Program-made: the position numbers and the translations under genes
Assembly: GCA_038502055.1 (NCBI GenBank)
Contig: JAXRKN010000045.1
Coordinates: 1,200,501-1,264,500, forward strand
DNA length: 64,000 nt
Direction of reading: 5' to 3'
DNA from: Tanytarsus gracilentus
Lineage: Eukaryota; Arthropoda; Insecta; Diptera; Chironomidae
The notes under the pieces: model-generated
What the model was told of the DNA's origin: nothing
The model's input: the letters and a program-made list of their open reading frames with translations, nothing else
The model's database searches: none
Shown here: in pieces, positions 32,369 to 46,431 of the stretch
How the letters are laid out: each line of letters opens with the position of its first letter
Numbering within the stretch: position 1 is the first letter of the stretch

Positions 32369-32906
32369 ACTTAGTTAACTTCGCCATGGGAAAATAAATG
32401 CAGTTGTATGTCTGATGTCTCTTTAAAATTAATACAATACATTTATTTTTTGTTTTTGACTCATTAAATTAAAAATTAAAATAAGTTAAAAGCGAAGCTA
32501 TTCGGAAAAGGCGGAGTTCTGCGGAGCTTTTTGCAAAGAGAACAGTGAAACTGAGAACGCGGCGCACCGATAATACCTCACTTGTTTTAAATTTTTCTTC
32601 TTCTTCTTCTTTGTCACCAACCCCAAAAATTAAAACTTTTATCTTTTCCAATTTCAATCTAATTTTATTTGAGCATTTAAAATCTTAATGAATTATTTTT
32701 TTAAATCTATTCGGCAGTTTGAGGAGCTACGGTTGCAAATGAAAAAATGATTACTTTAGAAATTTCTTAAGTAGATCGATTTGATTGACAGCTAAAAGCA
32801 GAATTAAAATGTTTGATTGAAGCGCGTTGTTTTTTTAATCTGAAATGATTGCGAGCATTATAAAAAAAAATTTTTGTCACACACCAATAAATTATTTATT
32901 ACCGAT
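32369..32906. other. Intergenic region between minisatellite and GSKIP
   Basis: AT-rich apart from a slightly GC-richer patch at about 32,490-32,580. It contains the GSKIP 3'UTR. No gene seen. Confidence 0.35.
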
Positions 32907-33248
32907 TCACTGCTGTATTTTTTCAAGCTTAGAAATTAGCTGATTGCCAAATGATTTTATATATCCTTCTGAATGTTGTTCCAACAAAGTATAGATGGAC
33001 TCATGGACCTTTTCATTGCTCTCTTCCTCCTCATCACACGTGTCTAATTTGAAACTTACTACTTTAAATCCACTTTTGTCCAATAAAACAGTAAAGTTTT
33101 TTTCTTCGATTGTTGTTAAATTGATAAAAACGCAACTTCCATCAGTAACCAGCGAATGAGATATTTGAATTGACTTCACATGACTTTTAACATCATTAAT
33201 TACTCCAGTTGCTTCTTCATGCCAATCAATTATTCCTTCTTCGGCCAT
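32907..33248 (-). CDS. GSKIP: GSK3-beta interaction protein homologue (GSKIP, DUF727)
   Basis: Small cytosolic protein that in vertebrates binds GSK3-beta and protein kinase A. The single exon encodes 113 residues, the usual length for a one-domain GSKIP. The pattern of the family is visible: EEATGVINDVKSHV at the N terminus, INLTTIEEKNFTVLLDKSGF and KVVSFKL in the sheet, then HESIYTLLEQHS and SFGNQLISKLEKIQ, the last corresponding to the GSK3-binding helix. It starts 338 bp from the divergent IntS5 gene. The same domain occurs inside the much larger Clu proteins, but this ORF is free-standing with stops at both ends. Confidence 0.85.
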   Translation of the reverse strand: MAEEGIIDWHEEATGVINDVKSHVKSIQISHSLVTDGSCVFINLTTIEEKNFTVLLDKSGFKVVSFKLDTCDEEEESNEKVHESIYTLLEQHSEGYIKSFGNQLISKLEKIQQ

Positions 33249-33585
33249 ATTTTCGAGTGTTTAATTAAAACGAATTTATACAGACTTTGTTTACAATGTT
33301 TTAGCTTTTTCTGCTGAAATTTGGCTATAATTTGATAGTTTTGTCTTCTTTGGTTAAAATTAAATTTTATTTAAAACTGTTAAAGATTTTAACATATCAT
33401 TTTAGGAAAATTCAAAAATTTAACTACAAAAGTTTTTTAAAATTTACAAAATTAAAAATTTTTTAAAATCCTAAATGCGCACTAAACACCCTAAATTTCT
33501 TGTTTAATTTTCTAACGTATTTTTTAAAACTTTGCGATTCGCACCAAAAGTTTTGTTTTGATTTGCGAGAAATTTAAGATAAAAA
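33249..33585. promoter_or_regulatory. Divergent promoter region, GSKIP / IntS5
   Basis: 337 bp between two start codons facing away from each other; both promoters must be here. Very AT-rich, without an obvious TATA or initiator consensus. Confidence 0.5.
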
Positions 33586-36536
33586 ATGTCACATCCATTA
33601 TTAATTGAAATACAACGTTTTGCGTTAGGAAAAAACAATTTTCATCGAGAAGAGCATGCTGAGGGTATGTTAAATATCAAGGATTGCCTTTAAAATATGT
33701 TTTAATCTCAAAATTTTAATTCTCAGTGACTTTGCAATTTGTCAAAAGCGGACTTAAACTTCTAGAGGAACTTCCAGTGCTGAGGGATTCAATCTTTGAC
33801 TATTTTTCGCTCATATTCGAAGTAGCTATCGGAAATCACATTAAAAATGAGGTAATTTAAGCTCAACTAGTTAAAAATAAATTTTAAATAAATTTAATTT
33901 TATAGAAAATGACGCAAGGATCTGCAGTGAATGAAAGACCGATTTTGTTGATCAAAGATGGACTTGAGAAACTCATATCTGATCAAGCATGGACAGCAAC
34001 ATACATTTCACAATGGAGCTTATCACGTCTCATCAAGCCATCAGTGGAATATGCAAAAATTCTGAACTTGGACTTTAAAGGAGCTTGCTCGTTATGGCTC
34101 AATTGCAGTGGAACGAGAACCCTTCTTGATCTTTGTGGACTTTGCTTCAACAAATTCGATGAAGTTGAGATGAAAAGATTCATTTATGACTTGGAAAATG
34201 TATTTGCCGATAATCGACCAAACTTTGATTGGTGTGTTGCACACTTGAGTTCACTGTTTCCACTTAAATTCATCTCTAATATACTGAGAATGCCATCTAT
34301 GCTTACACCTGCATTCATTTCATCGACCGTGACTGTTCTCGAGTACTTGTCAAGCACAAGTGAGAAAAGTTTAAAGATTTTATTAAAAGAAATCATCGAT
34401 GAGGCTCTCGATGCTGATCAGAATGACTTAAAGTCAAAAGACTACATACCGAATCTCATTCAACTTTCAAGTAAATCAGAAAGTTATGCACAAGCGATAC
34501 TGAATGTGTTCTTAGACTATATGGAACAGAAAAATTCAAACAATATTATTGAGAAGCTTCAGAGACAAGTTATTTTGAGACCACTCGATTACAATCCAGA
34601 GAGATTACAAAATACTCTTCCAGAGTTGGTTCTTCGGACAAAAGAAAATGGAACCAAACTCCTTTTGATGCTTACTGAAACATTTGAACCATATGGATGG
34701 TGTATGGAGCTAGTTGAACTTGTGGTCACCGAACTCGAGTCGATGATATCAAATGGAAAAACATGCACATTATTTGATGATATTCGAAAGGAGTCTTCTT
34801 GGAAAATTTTATGGGAAGGTTGTATGAGTGGAAAAAGAATAACACAACAAACAGCAATCAGATTAATTCTTGTCGCAACAAACGATAAAAATTCAGTTTT
34901 ATATTACAAAACTATCGAAGAACTTATGTCGAAGAATACAATTGTTCATCCGTGGATATTTGATGGCCTTGTTCGATTGCTTGATGGACCGCAAGGAATT
35001 AATGATCCACCTGATGTGAGCGTGGCAATCTCTCATATTGTGCAGCGTCTCTCGATTGACATAAAATATCAAACACATCAAAATCAATGCTACTTCACTC
35101 TTCGGAATTTGGTGGAGCTTGTGATGCTGGAAGTAAATAATCAATGTCCTTATCTTAAACGAGGATTAATAACTGCAGCACTACAATCATCCCTACGCAT
35201 GTTAATTACAATTTGGGAAGTTTTACTAAGGAAAGTCATGAATGAAGTTGAGCATGTTGTGATTACACAAAATGTCAAAAAGGACACTGAATCCGTATTG
35301 AAAAAGATTAAACTGGAACGAGAAGAAGCAATGGAAATAGCCGACCTCGATGAAGAAGCAACATATGATCGGAAACATCAAATTCATATGATTACAAATC
35401 TCCTCGACTATCTCAACATTGGCAACAATTATATAAACATGTCGGAAGCAATAAGACTCGAAAAATTCACTGTTAAATATTTCTTCTGGTGTCTAACTGA
35501 AACTGATGAGCTTTTGCGAACAACGCATGCATCTCGCTGCTTTAGTTTGTTCACAAAACAGTGTACGGACAGAAAGGGTGTTCGAGCATCAGCACTTCGG
35601 GATCTTCTTGAAGGAGCGTTGTTTATTTACGGCAATCTTCTAGGTTCACCGCGTCACGCTTCATACACTAATGCAAAAATGTTGATTGATTCTCTCAAAG
35701 AAGAATCATTATTAAGACTTAACCAAAAGCAAGGGATCTCATTGAATGCTTCAAGATCGTCAATACTTCATTCGGGCACAATCGGAAGTGGAGTTGCTAA
35801 AGTTGCACAGCAATGGGTGCCAGATGCACTGGATAACGATGTTAAGACACTCTTCATCAAGGCAATTGTCGCTTGTTGTCATGATGACATGGACGAAAAT
35901 CAAAATAATTTAATCGATGGCCTTTGCTATTTATCTCAAATTCTTGTTGAGCTAATTTCAACCGATGTCATGTACAATGGAGTTTTGTGGCCAATTGAAG
36001 AGGATTTTACTAAAATTACAATCGAGAGGGATCTCCATATTAGACGTACATTTAAAAACTGTCCGATTTTGTGGTCAGTTTTAGGACTATTGGCTCAACA
36101 CCGTAGAGGAATGGCTCTTTGGTGCAATTGCAGTGTTTTCTTGAGAGCACTTTGTGCATCAGTCATGCATCATTGGAGAGCGAAATCTACAGAGACGATG
36201 AGCGGAATTAATTCAGAATTAATGTTCTTCACCGTAAAACTTTTGGAGCTTCTTGCACTCGCACAACTTCTTCCATCTCCATTAAATTACCTCCACATAG
36301 TTGTTCCGTTTTTGGAACCCCTCGAAATCGCTTACGTTCTCAAGGAGTGCGTGTGGAATTTTATGGTCGTTAACGGAGTTAATTTTTTCACATCTGAAGA
36401 TTTCACAACGAAGCCCATCGAGCCAGCCGCAGAACAGTTTGTTGATCCATTAAGAAATACAATGCAAAAGAAATTGGGTCAACTGGGGAATTTATATTAT
36501 GAGATGTTCATACTGCCTCAGCAGATTAAAACATAA
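33586..36536 (+). CDS. IntS5: Integrator complex subunit 5 (fly omd)
   Basis: Subunit of the nuclear Integrator complex, which cleaves snRNA 3' ends and attenuates paused Pol II transcripts. Three exons (33,586-33,664, 33,727-33,851, 33,906-36,536) give 944 residues, near the ~1,000 of animal IntS5. It is all-helical without a simple catalytic motif. Recognition rests on blocks such as VKSGLKLLEELPVLRDSIF in the N-terminal part, DWCVAHLSSLFP, and AQHRRGMALWCNCSVFLRAL near the C terminus. The first in-frame ATG (MSHPLLIEIQRF) was chosen because it splices in phase to the long exon. The frame is clean. Confidence 0.88.
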
Positions 36537-39500
36537 GGATTTGAATAAAATTTTCAATATAACCTGTTGAATTTCCAATAAGAATCGACGCTCATAAAAA
36601 ACAGCAAGGACAATCACAATATTTCTCGTACCTCCTGGTATTTTCACATTTCATTCAACTGCGCATGACCCTCGGTTGTTCGTGTTTCATCGCACTCTTT
36701 ATTTTTTATGGGGTTTCCTCAATGTCCTCGCATTCATACAAAAAATATCGACATGTGGCTGTGTGAAAAAAGAATTTGTTAAAAACTCGTGACAGGAGAG
36801 GGAACAATAAAAGAAATGTTCATGAATGTGCACAATAATTTATGAATTCCTAGCATCATTTGCACCCTTATTCCTTATAATATTGTATAATACTGTAAGG
36901 GATGATACGTAGGGTAGTTCTTGCCATATAAAAAAGTACTCTTAAATGTGAATCGAGATATCGGCTCTTCTTAGTCCGACGTAAAAAATAAAATTAAATG
37001 AATGTGGCCAAATGAAATATGGTTGTAAGGATGTTCGAGTGAGACTGAGAATGAAAATTTCTTACATGCTCGAGCGTGTTGGAAAAAGGATATGCAGTTG
37101 AAAGTTGAGTTGAATGGAACAAGCGTTCATACACTCGATAAAAAGGATATTGGAACTTTTTTCTCGACACTACCAGGCAGAGAAAAAAATTCGGATTAGC
37201 GTTGCAATTTTCACTCACACAGCGACAAAAATTTCAACCCTCGAGGATATCACCAACACATTGTAATTCGACATCCATATGGACACGAGTGTGTAAGAGG
37301 AGGTTGAAATGTTGGAAATTTGTAAGCAGTAAACACGATTTCATGGTTGTCTAGTACTCAAGGTTTAAAAACTGTTACGTCGTTTTACATTTCGTACATT
37401 CAAATGTCCTTAAATGGAAGTACGACTTTGTTGTAAAATATGAATGCGGACAGTTAACAGGAATGTTCGTAGCACATATTTTTCAATGTCGAGACAAAAA
37501 AATGTTGTAAAAATGCAGAAAGCGGAAACCGACAAAATTTTTACAACTGCGCAAAATCCAAGAAAATTGAAAAAAAAATACTTTACGTATATGAGCGTTG
37601 GCGTATGTATGTATACATGAAAGAGTTTCTCCTTATGCTTTTTTTCCTTTTCTAACACTCGGCAACTCCTTCTCATTTGATGCATGCACACGACGCCATA
37701 TTCATGATTTTCTGTTAGTCGATGGGCTGAATCTTGAAAGGGTTTTTGATAAAAGGGTTAAATAAAGTGTGCGTGTGTGTATGTGCTCTGCATTAAAGAG
37801 CTGTGCTGCCATTAATTGGAGACGTTTGGTGTTCGAAGGACGAGAGAGAAAAATTCTTGCAACGTGAATGCTTTTGCCACGAAATACTTTCGTCTTCTAA
37901 TGTTTCTGTCTTTTTCCATACATTGGAATGTGTGCATGTAGCTGCCTGTTCTCATGATGTCCTGATAGGGAAAATAGTAGACGAATTATTTGAGAAAAAA
38001 TGTTTCTGGTGTTAGACGAGAATTTTTTTTTATAAATATTTTTCTACATTCTTCACATGCATATTTGAAAGTGTGTTGCGGGAAAAAAGACCGTCTTCTA
38101 TGTGATTTCACTTTTTAATATTTCATCGTGTTTAATGTCCTTAAAGATTTTCTTGAGAATACAGAGTTTTTCTCTAACGGTATAATTATATTTAAATGAT
38201 TTAAATTTTTAAAAGTCGTTAAGAAAATGCAGAAAATTTAAAATTAAAGTCACGTTATTATATTAAGGATTAAAATTTCCTTATTTTCTAATTTTTTTCC
38301 AAGAGCTAATTCCAATTGAAAAATTAATTAAAAATGTTTTTTTTGTCGCTTTTTAAATTTAACAAGAAATTCAATTAATTCTCCACATTTCAATCATCTT
38401 GTCATTACCGTCATTACGATCCTCCTTCCTACATGTCTTTTAATATTTTATGCTTGATGGATAAGGAGACAAAAATATGCGGCAAAGATCAAAATTTTTC
38501 CTTAGAAAAAGAGTAACTTAACATGTGTGTTGTCGTCAATTTTCAATAGTTAATTAACTTTTACGCCCATTCTTTCGACAAACCATGATGAGTAAGTTCG
38601 CAATAAATCTCTTTCAGACATGGATAAAAATATTTATCAAATTGCAATAAATCATTGTCAAAATTACAAATTACTTCTTCCGCGGTTTAGTGATGATGCA
38701 ACTGTGTGTCGAATTGTTAACAACGTTATTAGCGGCAAAGATCAACCCTTCGGAAAAGTTTTACAACTTGTAGTGCGTGAAGAAGCCACTAAAAATAGGC
38801 GTGAAAAATGTCATAAATTTATTTTTTCTCACAGAAAGAGGAAAAAATTGATTTATGTTGCAAGTAAAGTGAGCGAGTTAAAACGACAAAGTTCACATCA
38901 TCATCAGATCCTGTGTTGAGAAGATGAATGTGTTATAATTAATGCAATTTCTTGGATCGTAGTGAAGCATTAATTAGCAATCCAATTGCATGAGTTAATT
39001 TTCAACAAATTTTCCTCCTCTAACAGCAGTTTTATTTATAAAACATCTCGAATGATTTATGCTGTATGCTATGTGAGAGCTGAATATGTGCTCAACGTGA
39101 TTAAGGAAGCACACCGACATACATAATATATCACGATGTGATTAAGTACATTTTTATTTCCTTCCAAAAATGCAGAGTTGAAAACTAAGAATTTTTTAAG
39201 AGGTTGAAACTGGCCGTTAATTTTTTGATTTTCTGCTTGTTTTTTTTAAATTCAAATTTTTTATAAAAAAAACTAAAAATCAAAATTCATTAGAAAGTTT
39301 TGTTTTAGGATTTAAACTTTAAATTTTTTTTTTCATCTTAAGTTCTCAACGCTGATATCTGCAAAGCGAAGTGAATTAACATCAAATCAAATACATAAAA
39401 TATGACGATAAATAATAAATAATGCACATCTAAATTTTCCGTGTGTGCTGGCGCGCCATGCGGTTCTGAAATGAATGCATTAATAATTTAATCTTCTTTT

Positions 39501-42500
39501 AATTCGATAAGATTTTCTCACATTTTTATTCCACTTCGAATGAGTGTGCAGTGCATAAGTATGAAATATGCTCTTTAAATTAATTAAAATTTCGCACTTA
39601 AAGTCATCCGTGAAATGAGGGCATGAGTTGAGAGTTGATTAATGCTCTCCATCAGAAAATGTGTCAAAAAAAGAATTTAAATGACTTTAAAAGTTTGAAA
39701 AATATTTTTTTAAATAAAATAAAATTGTCGACTGGAGGACATGAAAAATTCATTAGTCCGCCATGCAAATTTTCTCGAATTGTTTCAATTTTAGTTTTAT
39801 TTGCCAATGAAATAGTATTCTGCAATTGCCAATTGCATTTCAAATTCGCCTCGGTCATTAATTAAATGTTGCTGAATAATTAACGATTTAATTTTTGGAG
39901 GCAGCTCGCGACACAATTTTCTAAGCACGATCAATTTATATTTTTTTTCATCGCTCGCTATTGCAACAAACGGACACTAAATTATTTAACGTGCAATAAT
40001 TAGAGATGATTAATTTATGAGGAGTGTACGTTAGATACATGCATAGAGTGGAACCTAAAAATTTAATTGAGTTATTTGAGTGGTGGTTTATGGCTTTTTT
40101 ATGAGCTGCTGTCGGGAGTTGCAGATTTGAAAATGTTTTATTTATTGCTCTGCTTGCTGCTCAACTCACGATGCTCCTTTCACCTCATTTTCTTAGACTT
40201 TATTTTATGGGTTTAAAATTTAAATTTTGATTGAGTTTTTAATTGCAAATGTTTTTAAACTTTTATAAAATTACCTAAAGCAAATTTATCTTTTTATTAA
40301 AATATTTTGCAGTTTTAATTTTTAAATTTCTTTTCAAGGCTCCTTTTTTGACTTGAATAAAAAAAATTAAGTTCAATTCAATAGGTTTCAATTAATGAAA
40401 ACACAAAAATCTCAAAAATTATTTTTTATTAATTTCGATTTATTTTTCTTGTCAACTCCACTTCAACAAAACGAAAGTAATAAAATTTAATTTTCCTTTC
40501 AGAACCGGCAACAACCATTTCCTCAATGACTCTCAAGTTAAAAACTCTCTCCAAAAATGAAAAGAAAACTCACCAAAAATCTAATTAATGAAAAAAGGCA
40601 TGACAACGAGTCGTCATTAATTAAGCGCTCATAATTCTTAACTCTCACACAGCGCACAGTCAAAAGTCACTGAAAAAGATTTCTTTTAATGTCTCGCATC
40701 ATCATCATAAGTTAAATATTTCTCTTCCATGCTCCGAGCATATTTTTGTGTGTTGTGAAAGGGAAAATTCTTGACTGCAGTAAAACATCGTCTAATTTGT
40801 AAGAGAGAATAATTTTTCCTCATCTGGAAGTTTTTATGAGCTGTAAGTCGAGAGAAAACTAAATGAAATGTTTCATTAATTAAAGACAACAAATTAGACA
40901 TATTAATTAAAATTTTTCACAATTCCTAGCACACGTGAAGTGAAAGTGACATGTACAAGTCACAATTTTCACTCCAATTGGCATAATTAAAATATTTTAA
41001 TGACACTCGTATGCTCGAGCGAGTAATTCAGCATGAATGGTTGGCTAATTGAAAATTCTTGCTGTTTGCAAACGAGATGATGATGAGCAGCGCGGAATAG
41101 CATAGGTAAACAGCCTCACAGCCAAAATAAATTCAAGTCAACATCTGCGTTCCATTCCTTGCTTTACCATCGCCGCACGGAATGATGCACATAAATATTT
41201 GCCATAATTAATTAAGAATATTAATGTTATCATTTCGTTTAGAAAAGCGTAAATACGAGCACGGTGGGGAGAACTTTGTTGGTGGCGTAAAAATGAGCAT
41301 AAGATTTATGAATGTTTCATCTTTTTACCACTCGCTGCAATTCGCATAAGCATTTTCATCATTAATTAATTTGTGTAAACGTTTTTATGTTAATTAATGC
41401 GAAAAACGACAAAAATGTGCCGGAGCGAATAGAGAGACTTATTAGAAAGGACTTGAAATGTGAGATCAGAAGCTGACATGTGGTGATTTAAAAAAAATAA
41501 TTTGTAAGGAGTTGCCAGAAAATAAAAATTATTAATTGATTAAAGAAATGTAATATAAAATTTCTTAACTTATTTTTATAATTCTAAAAGTTCTGAAAAA
41601 AAAATCAATTTTTGAGATGTTTTGAATAACTTCTCTCTCATGATTTCATGGCCACACATTCCACAAATCTCGCGAGATTTTTTCGACTCGTAAATTGTTT
41701 AGTCGAAAAAAAATTCCATTGATATATTTTATGACCTCGTATCGCACCGTAAAAAATTTAAAAATTGGACAGCGCCGAATTACGCGCACGAACAGAAATA
41801 AATTGCGTAACACAAAATAAATTCATTAATTAATTGCCACCTCTTTTAGTTTTAATTGCTTTATATTGTAATTCGAAAGGGATTATTTTTTCCGCTTTAT
41901 TAATTTTTGGCAAATGAAATGGCAGTCGATGGCTGCGGTGCGTTACAACATGTGAGAGTGAGCTGAAAAGAGGCGTACATAATGAGGACAGAAAATTTAA
42001 TTACTCGGGTCTGGCAATTAATTATTCAGTGCTGAAAATTTTCTTCTTCGTCTTTTCTTTTTTCGAAATTTAGAGTGAAAATTTCACTCAAAGTTTTTGT
42101 CATCTCATCACGATTTCATGAAACTAACAGTCGAAGACTCTTTGTTTAAACCATCTCCTGAGAGCGACATCATGCGAGCTTCATTATCGCATATATACAA
42201 AATAACAGAAAAACTTTTCAGTCGTTTAAAATTTTCCTTCTTCTTTCATTCACTCACTTTATGAATTTTTCATTTCGCGCAAAATGGGAAAATGGAAGAA
42301 TGTCTTTAAAATAAACAAACAAACCATCATGCGGAGGGGTGTAGAAAGAAAATTGCTTTTACCTCCCACACCATCGCATTTTTCAACATCCGCGCGCATC
42401 TCGAAAAACGGTTACAATTCTGAGAAGATGAAAAAAATATCAACATTGCTAAAAGAATGATATAAAGACACTCGCTGTGATAATCGAAAAACTTTTTGTC

Positions 42501-45500
42501 ACTGAAAAATTCACAAGAAATTATTATGCAAAGGTGATGAAGACTTTTTGAACTTTGATGCATTTTTTTAGCGGATGCAGCAAAAGTGACTTGACGAAAA
42601 AAAATTTGATTATGATAAATTTATAAAAGATTTTTTGATTAACTTGTCCAGAAATAATATTTTAAATTGTATTGAAAAAGATTCGAATTCTATTTAGAAA
42701 ATAAATTTTAAGTTTGAAAAATCTGTTTTAATTTTTTAAGATGTTTTTTTGAAAAAATGCAAGAGAAGGTTATGAAAAAGAAAAATGCCTTCATAAAATT
42801 TACCATCGAGTCAAATCATTCGCTCACTCTTGATGCTACGATATAAAAAATAGAATATAAAAACCACTCGCTTCCACTCTTCTCCTGCGATGATCAAAAA
42901 TTCACAACTCTCACGCGTTTGTTGCTAGATTGCTAAATGAATTTTTAATGCTACAACTGGGTGCAAAAACCACAACATCCTTTTTATATTTTTCCTTTTT
43001 TCCCGCTTTGCTGATGTTGTTATTTTCAGCATGAGTTTATGTGGAGGGGTGGCAGCGAGAAAGAGAATAGATTGACATACAGCAGGTATATGAAAAGAGA
43101 AATTGCATTCCGCAAAATCCCTTTTAGTGTTGCGTTAATGCCTCTCTTATTTTACGATGTTGTTGATTCTATGGAAATTAAACTGAAAGAGGTTTTTGTG
43201 CAGAGATTAATGTCTCAACATGAATTTAAAAGAAATATTTGCAAAACATTGTTTGTAGAAAAATCGAAAAATAATTCAAATTAACTTGTTTTGAAAGGTT
43301 CAAATATTAAGAAATTTACATTAGGAGTTTTTAAAATTTTTTGAGTCAAAATCCATCAATATAACGGCAACGGCAGTTAGGTTTAGATTATTTTTTTTTC
43401 TCGAATTTTTCCAGAAATAAAATAAAATAAAACATTTTTTACCATGTGTGTGTACACGTTATAAAGTAATCTTCATAACTCTTTGCACATTTTTTATTCG
43501 CAACATGAGAATTTGAGACACTTTCATATCATATCATGGCATAAATTTATTTATTTTTGAATTATGATCTTCATAAGTAGTTTATAAATTTTCCTCGCTC
43601 ACATACACACTCACAAGAAAAATGTCTGTGAATAAATTTTCGGGAGAGTCGTCTGATGAAAATATGTCAATTAATTATTCATTGTATATGATTTTAGCGT
43701 ATGACTCTTGCTTTAGAGAGCGTCTTTTGAGGGCATGTTCTTGAATGTGTGTTCTGTGTATATTTAGGCTCACTCAGATGTGTCATAAGCTCTAGCTCGA
43801 ATCAACAAAGAGGTATTTTAGTTTAATTTGCGAGAATAATCAACCTAATTTGAATAAATTTAAATTTTAAATGGCAAAAAAATAGTCTCGGAGATTACGT
43901 CAGATTTCGTAAATGCATGAGGATTAAATGCCAAAAACTCCACATAGAATGGCCAATTAAAAGTTTTCCGTTGCAGCTTAACAAAGCGTAAAGCGTCAAT
44001 TAATTTTTCACATTTTCTCAACGTGCAAAAATCCGCTTCTGACATTTTGCAGCATAAAATAATCCATGGAGTGCTTTTTCTCTGCTTCTGCAATAAGATG
44101 ACACGATAAAAGTCCGAGCACATTAAAATAATACTAGCGAGGAGTATGAGAGACGAAGGAAAAAGTTTTTCTCCGGATTATGTACATGTGAAGCCACAGC
44201 AACACTCTCTATGAGTGTGTGAATTGTATAATTAAGTTGAAAAATGATCCTTGGATTTTCTTTCCATGATTGAGCGTCGAGCGAGAGAAAATTGAGAAAT
44301 TCTCTCAACGATCGTGATTGGCTGAAAATTATCGAGTATTTTATGGGCGTGACTTAAAATTACGCTCTCGATTTTTCACATTTTCCCTCATTCCACTTTG
44401 ACTCAAATTTCTATAGCCAATTTGCACAAAGATCTCTTCTCGACTCCACTTAATGAAATTCTACCAACAACAACGGCCGAACGACGACGGAGGAGACTTA
44501 GAAGAGCAAATGCGACATACATTAATGACGAGGGAACTGTATGTGGATCAATTTTCCATTTAAATGCTCTGTAGCTGTGTGCTTCCTTACCTCGACTCTA
44601 TGCTCTACCAAGCAATTCCCCATTGCCATAGAGAGCTGCTGTTGCTGTGTTAAATTGGTATAAATAAAACGATTTTCCGCAACAACTTTTAAGTGCTCAC
44701 AAAATGCTTTCGGGTGAATGGAACTGGCAGAAGTGGCAACAGCAAAAGACGAAGAAATTTCTTTCTGTTGAATAACAATAATTAAAATTGCCATGAGATA
44801 TTTGCTTAGAAAATTAAGGCATGCTTTATTGTTGTTGTTGTTTCTGGCTTTCTTAATGGATTTTCAGCATTATCCTAAACCCCTGCAAATTGCCCTCCCA
44901 CATACATTCTCGGGTGTGTGCTTCAAACATTTGCCAAATGACTATAAAGCTTCACATCATTAAAATATTAAAATCATTTGTTTAATTAGCAGCGAACTTT
45001 CCTCATTAGACAGCGTACACGCGGGAAGCTAAAGAGGGGCGAAAAGCGCTAATTAACCGCAGCCGACAGTGAAAAAAATATCTCTTTCTCATTTGTGTTT
45101 GCAAATATTTTAATTGAATACATTTCGACGTATGTATGCTCGTGAAGAGTCGAGACAGAGATAAAATTTCAAAAAGAGAGAATTTTTTTAATTGCCACAA
45201 TTTATTTATGTGTGATGCTCAGTTTACAATCTAGCTGTGTTAAGAGAAGGAGCAGTATACAAATGGATGCGGTTTCTGATGAGTGAAATATTGTCAGGGA
45301 TGATGAATGGGTTGCAAATATTTAACTCTAAAAAATTATTAGAAACTTTCTAGAACGGTTTAATTTCAAATATTGAAATTCAATGAAAATGTCTCGTAAA
45401 ATGTTTAAAATTAACTTTCCGTTGTAACAAATTTTAAATTCAAATCCATGAAATTCTTCTCATTATCATCCCTGCACCATAAATAAAATCTCATTTTTCA

Positions 45501-46431
45501 TTTTCCGAGTCACCAATACACTCATTCACTGCATATCCAGAGCGAGAGAGAGAGAAAAGCGAGTTTATGTATCACAGAGTGAAATCTAGAAGCGCAAAAT
45601 GCTAAAATACATGAAACCATTAAGCACCAATTTTCCCGTTCACATGACACACAGCATCAGCAACAGAAGCAAAGCTTCTCCTGAGTAGAAGCACAAATAC
45701 ACTCAGAGCAGAGCAGCAGTTTTTCCTTTCTTTTTCACACAACATTTAATGGCAACAAATCTGTAATTGCTTCGAGTAATTGCTGTGTTATTTAAAATAT
45801 ACACTCGAGCTTCTTTTCTGCCTCTGCACACACTCGACGTCTGACCGAGACGAGAGAAAAACTGCTCTGGTTAATGGAGGGGATTTTTCCATTTTTTTTA
45901 TCATCACACTTGCTCTCGGAAAAACTCTTTTTCCTTTTATTTTGTTGGGAAACACCCAACGTCATTAAAAAAATCGGTAAGGCGGTGACTAAAATAGCGA
46001 GAGAGGAGAAAACGAGAGAAAAATCTTCACTTCCATTGCTGCTTACCATCTGGATAACACGGGAACAAAAAAATTGAGAGAGAGGCGATGTCGAGGGTGA
46101 GGAAGGGAAAAAAATTTAAAGAGCATATCGTTTAGGCAATTTGTGAATGAGGCAACATGCAGCATAATTTGTTATTTTTCCTTCTCGAGATCAGCAGTTG
46201 ATTTTCAGTCTGCATTCAGATACCGTCAAAGTGTGTCGGAGAAAAAAATCTCGCGCGTGTTTATTTATATTTGATTTTTTGAAAAGAAAAAAAAAGAAAA
46301 GATTTTAAGCCGTCGCGCGACAAGTGAAATATTTCCCTACGAGGATTATCAGTCGTCACATGTGTTATTTATCATGAAATTGGATTAAAAAATAAATTTA
46401 TAAAGTGTTTAAATTTATATGAGAAAAAAAT
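36537..46431. other. 9.9-kb gene-free region upstream of slouch
   Basis: No ORF here has domain content or splice context; the longest (99 codons, 38,620-38,919) has no recognisable feature. The DNA is AT-rich with many TTAATTA/ATTAAT homeodomain-type core words, expected by composition but also typical of developmental enhancer landscapes. No tRNA, array or transposon end was recognised. The proximal end should contain the slouch promoter and 5'UTR; a TTCAGTC initiator-like string at 46,206 is a possible start site. Confidence 0.4.

Noticed and set aside
31557..32387. 276-codon minus-strand ORF of repeated SIFHHVPFSTMFHF
   Set aside because: It is the translation of the 17-bp minisatellite; equally long ORFs occur in the other two frames, which shows there is no coding selection.
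36890..36960. Imperfect hairpin CCTTATAATATTG..AATACTGTAAGG considered as a miRNA precursor
   Set aside because: The stem is short and AT-rich with several mismatches; such structures are common by chance here.
38620..38919. 99-codon plus-strand ORF in the slouch upstream region
   Set aside because: No domain, no splice context, AT-driven composition; length is compatible with chance in ~10 kb.
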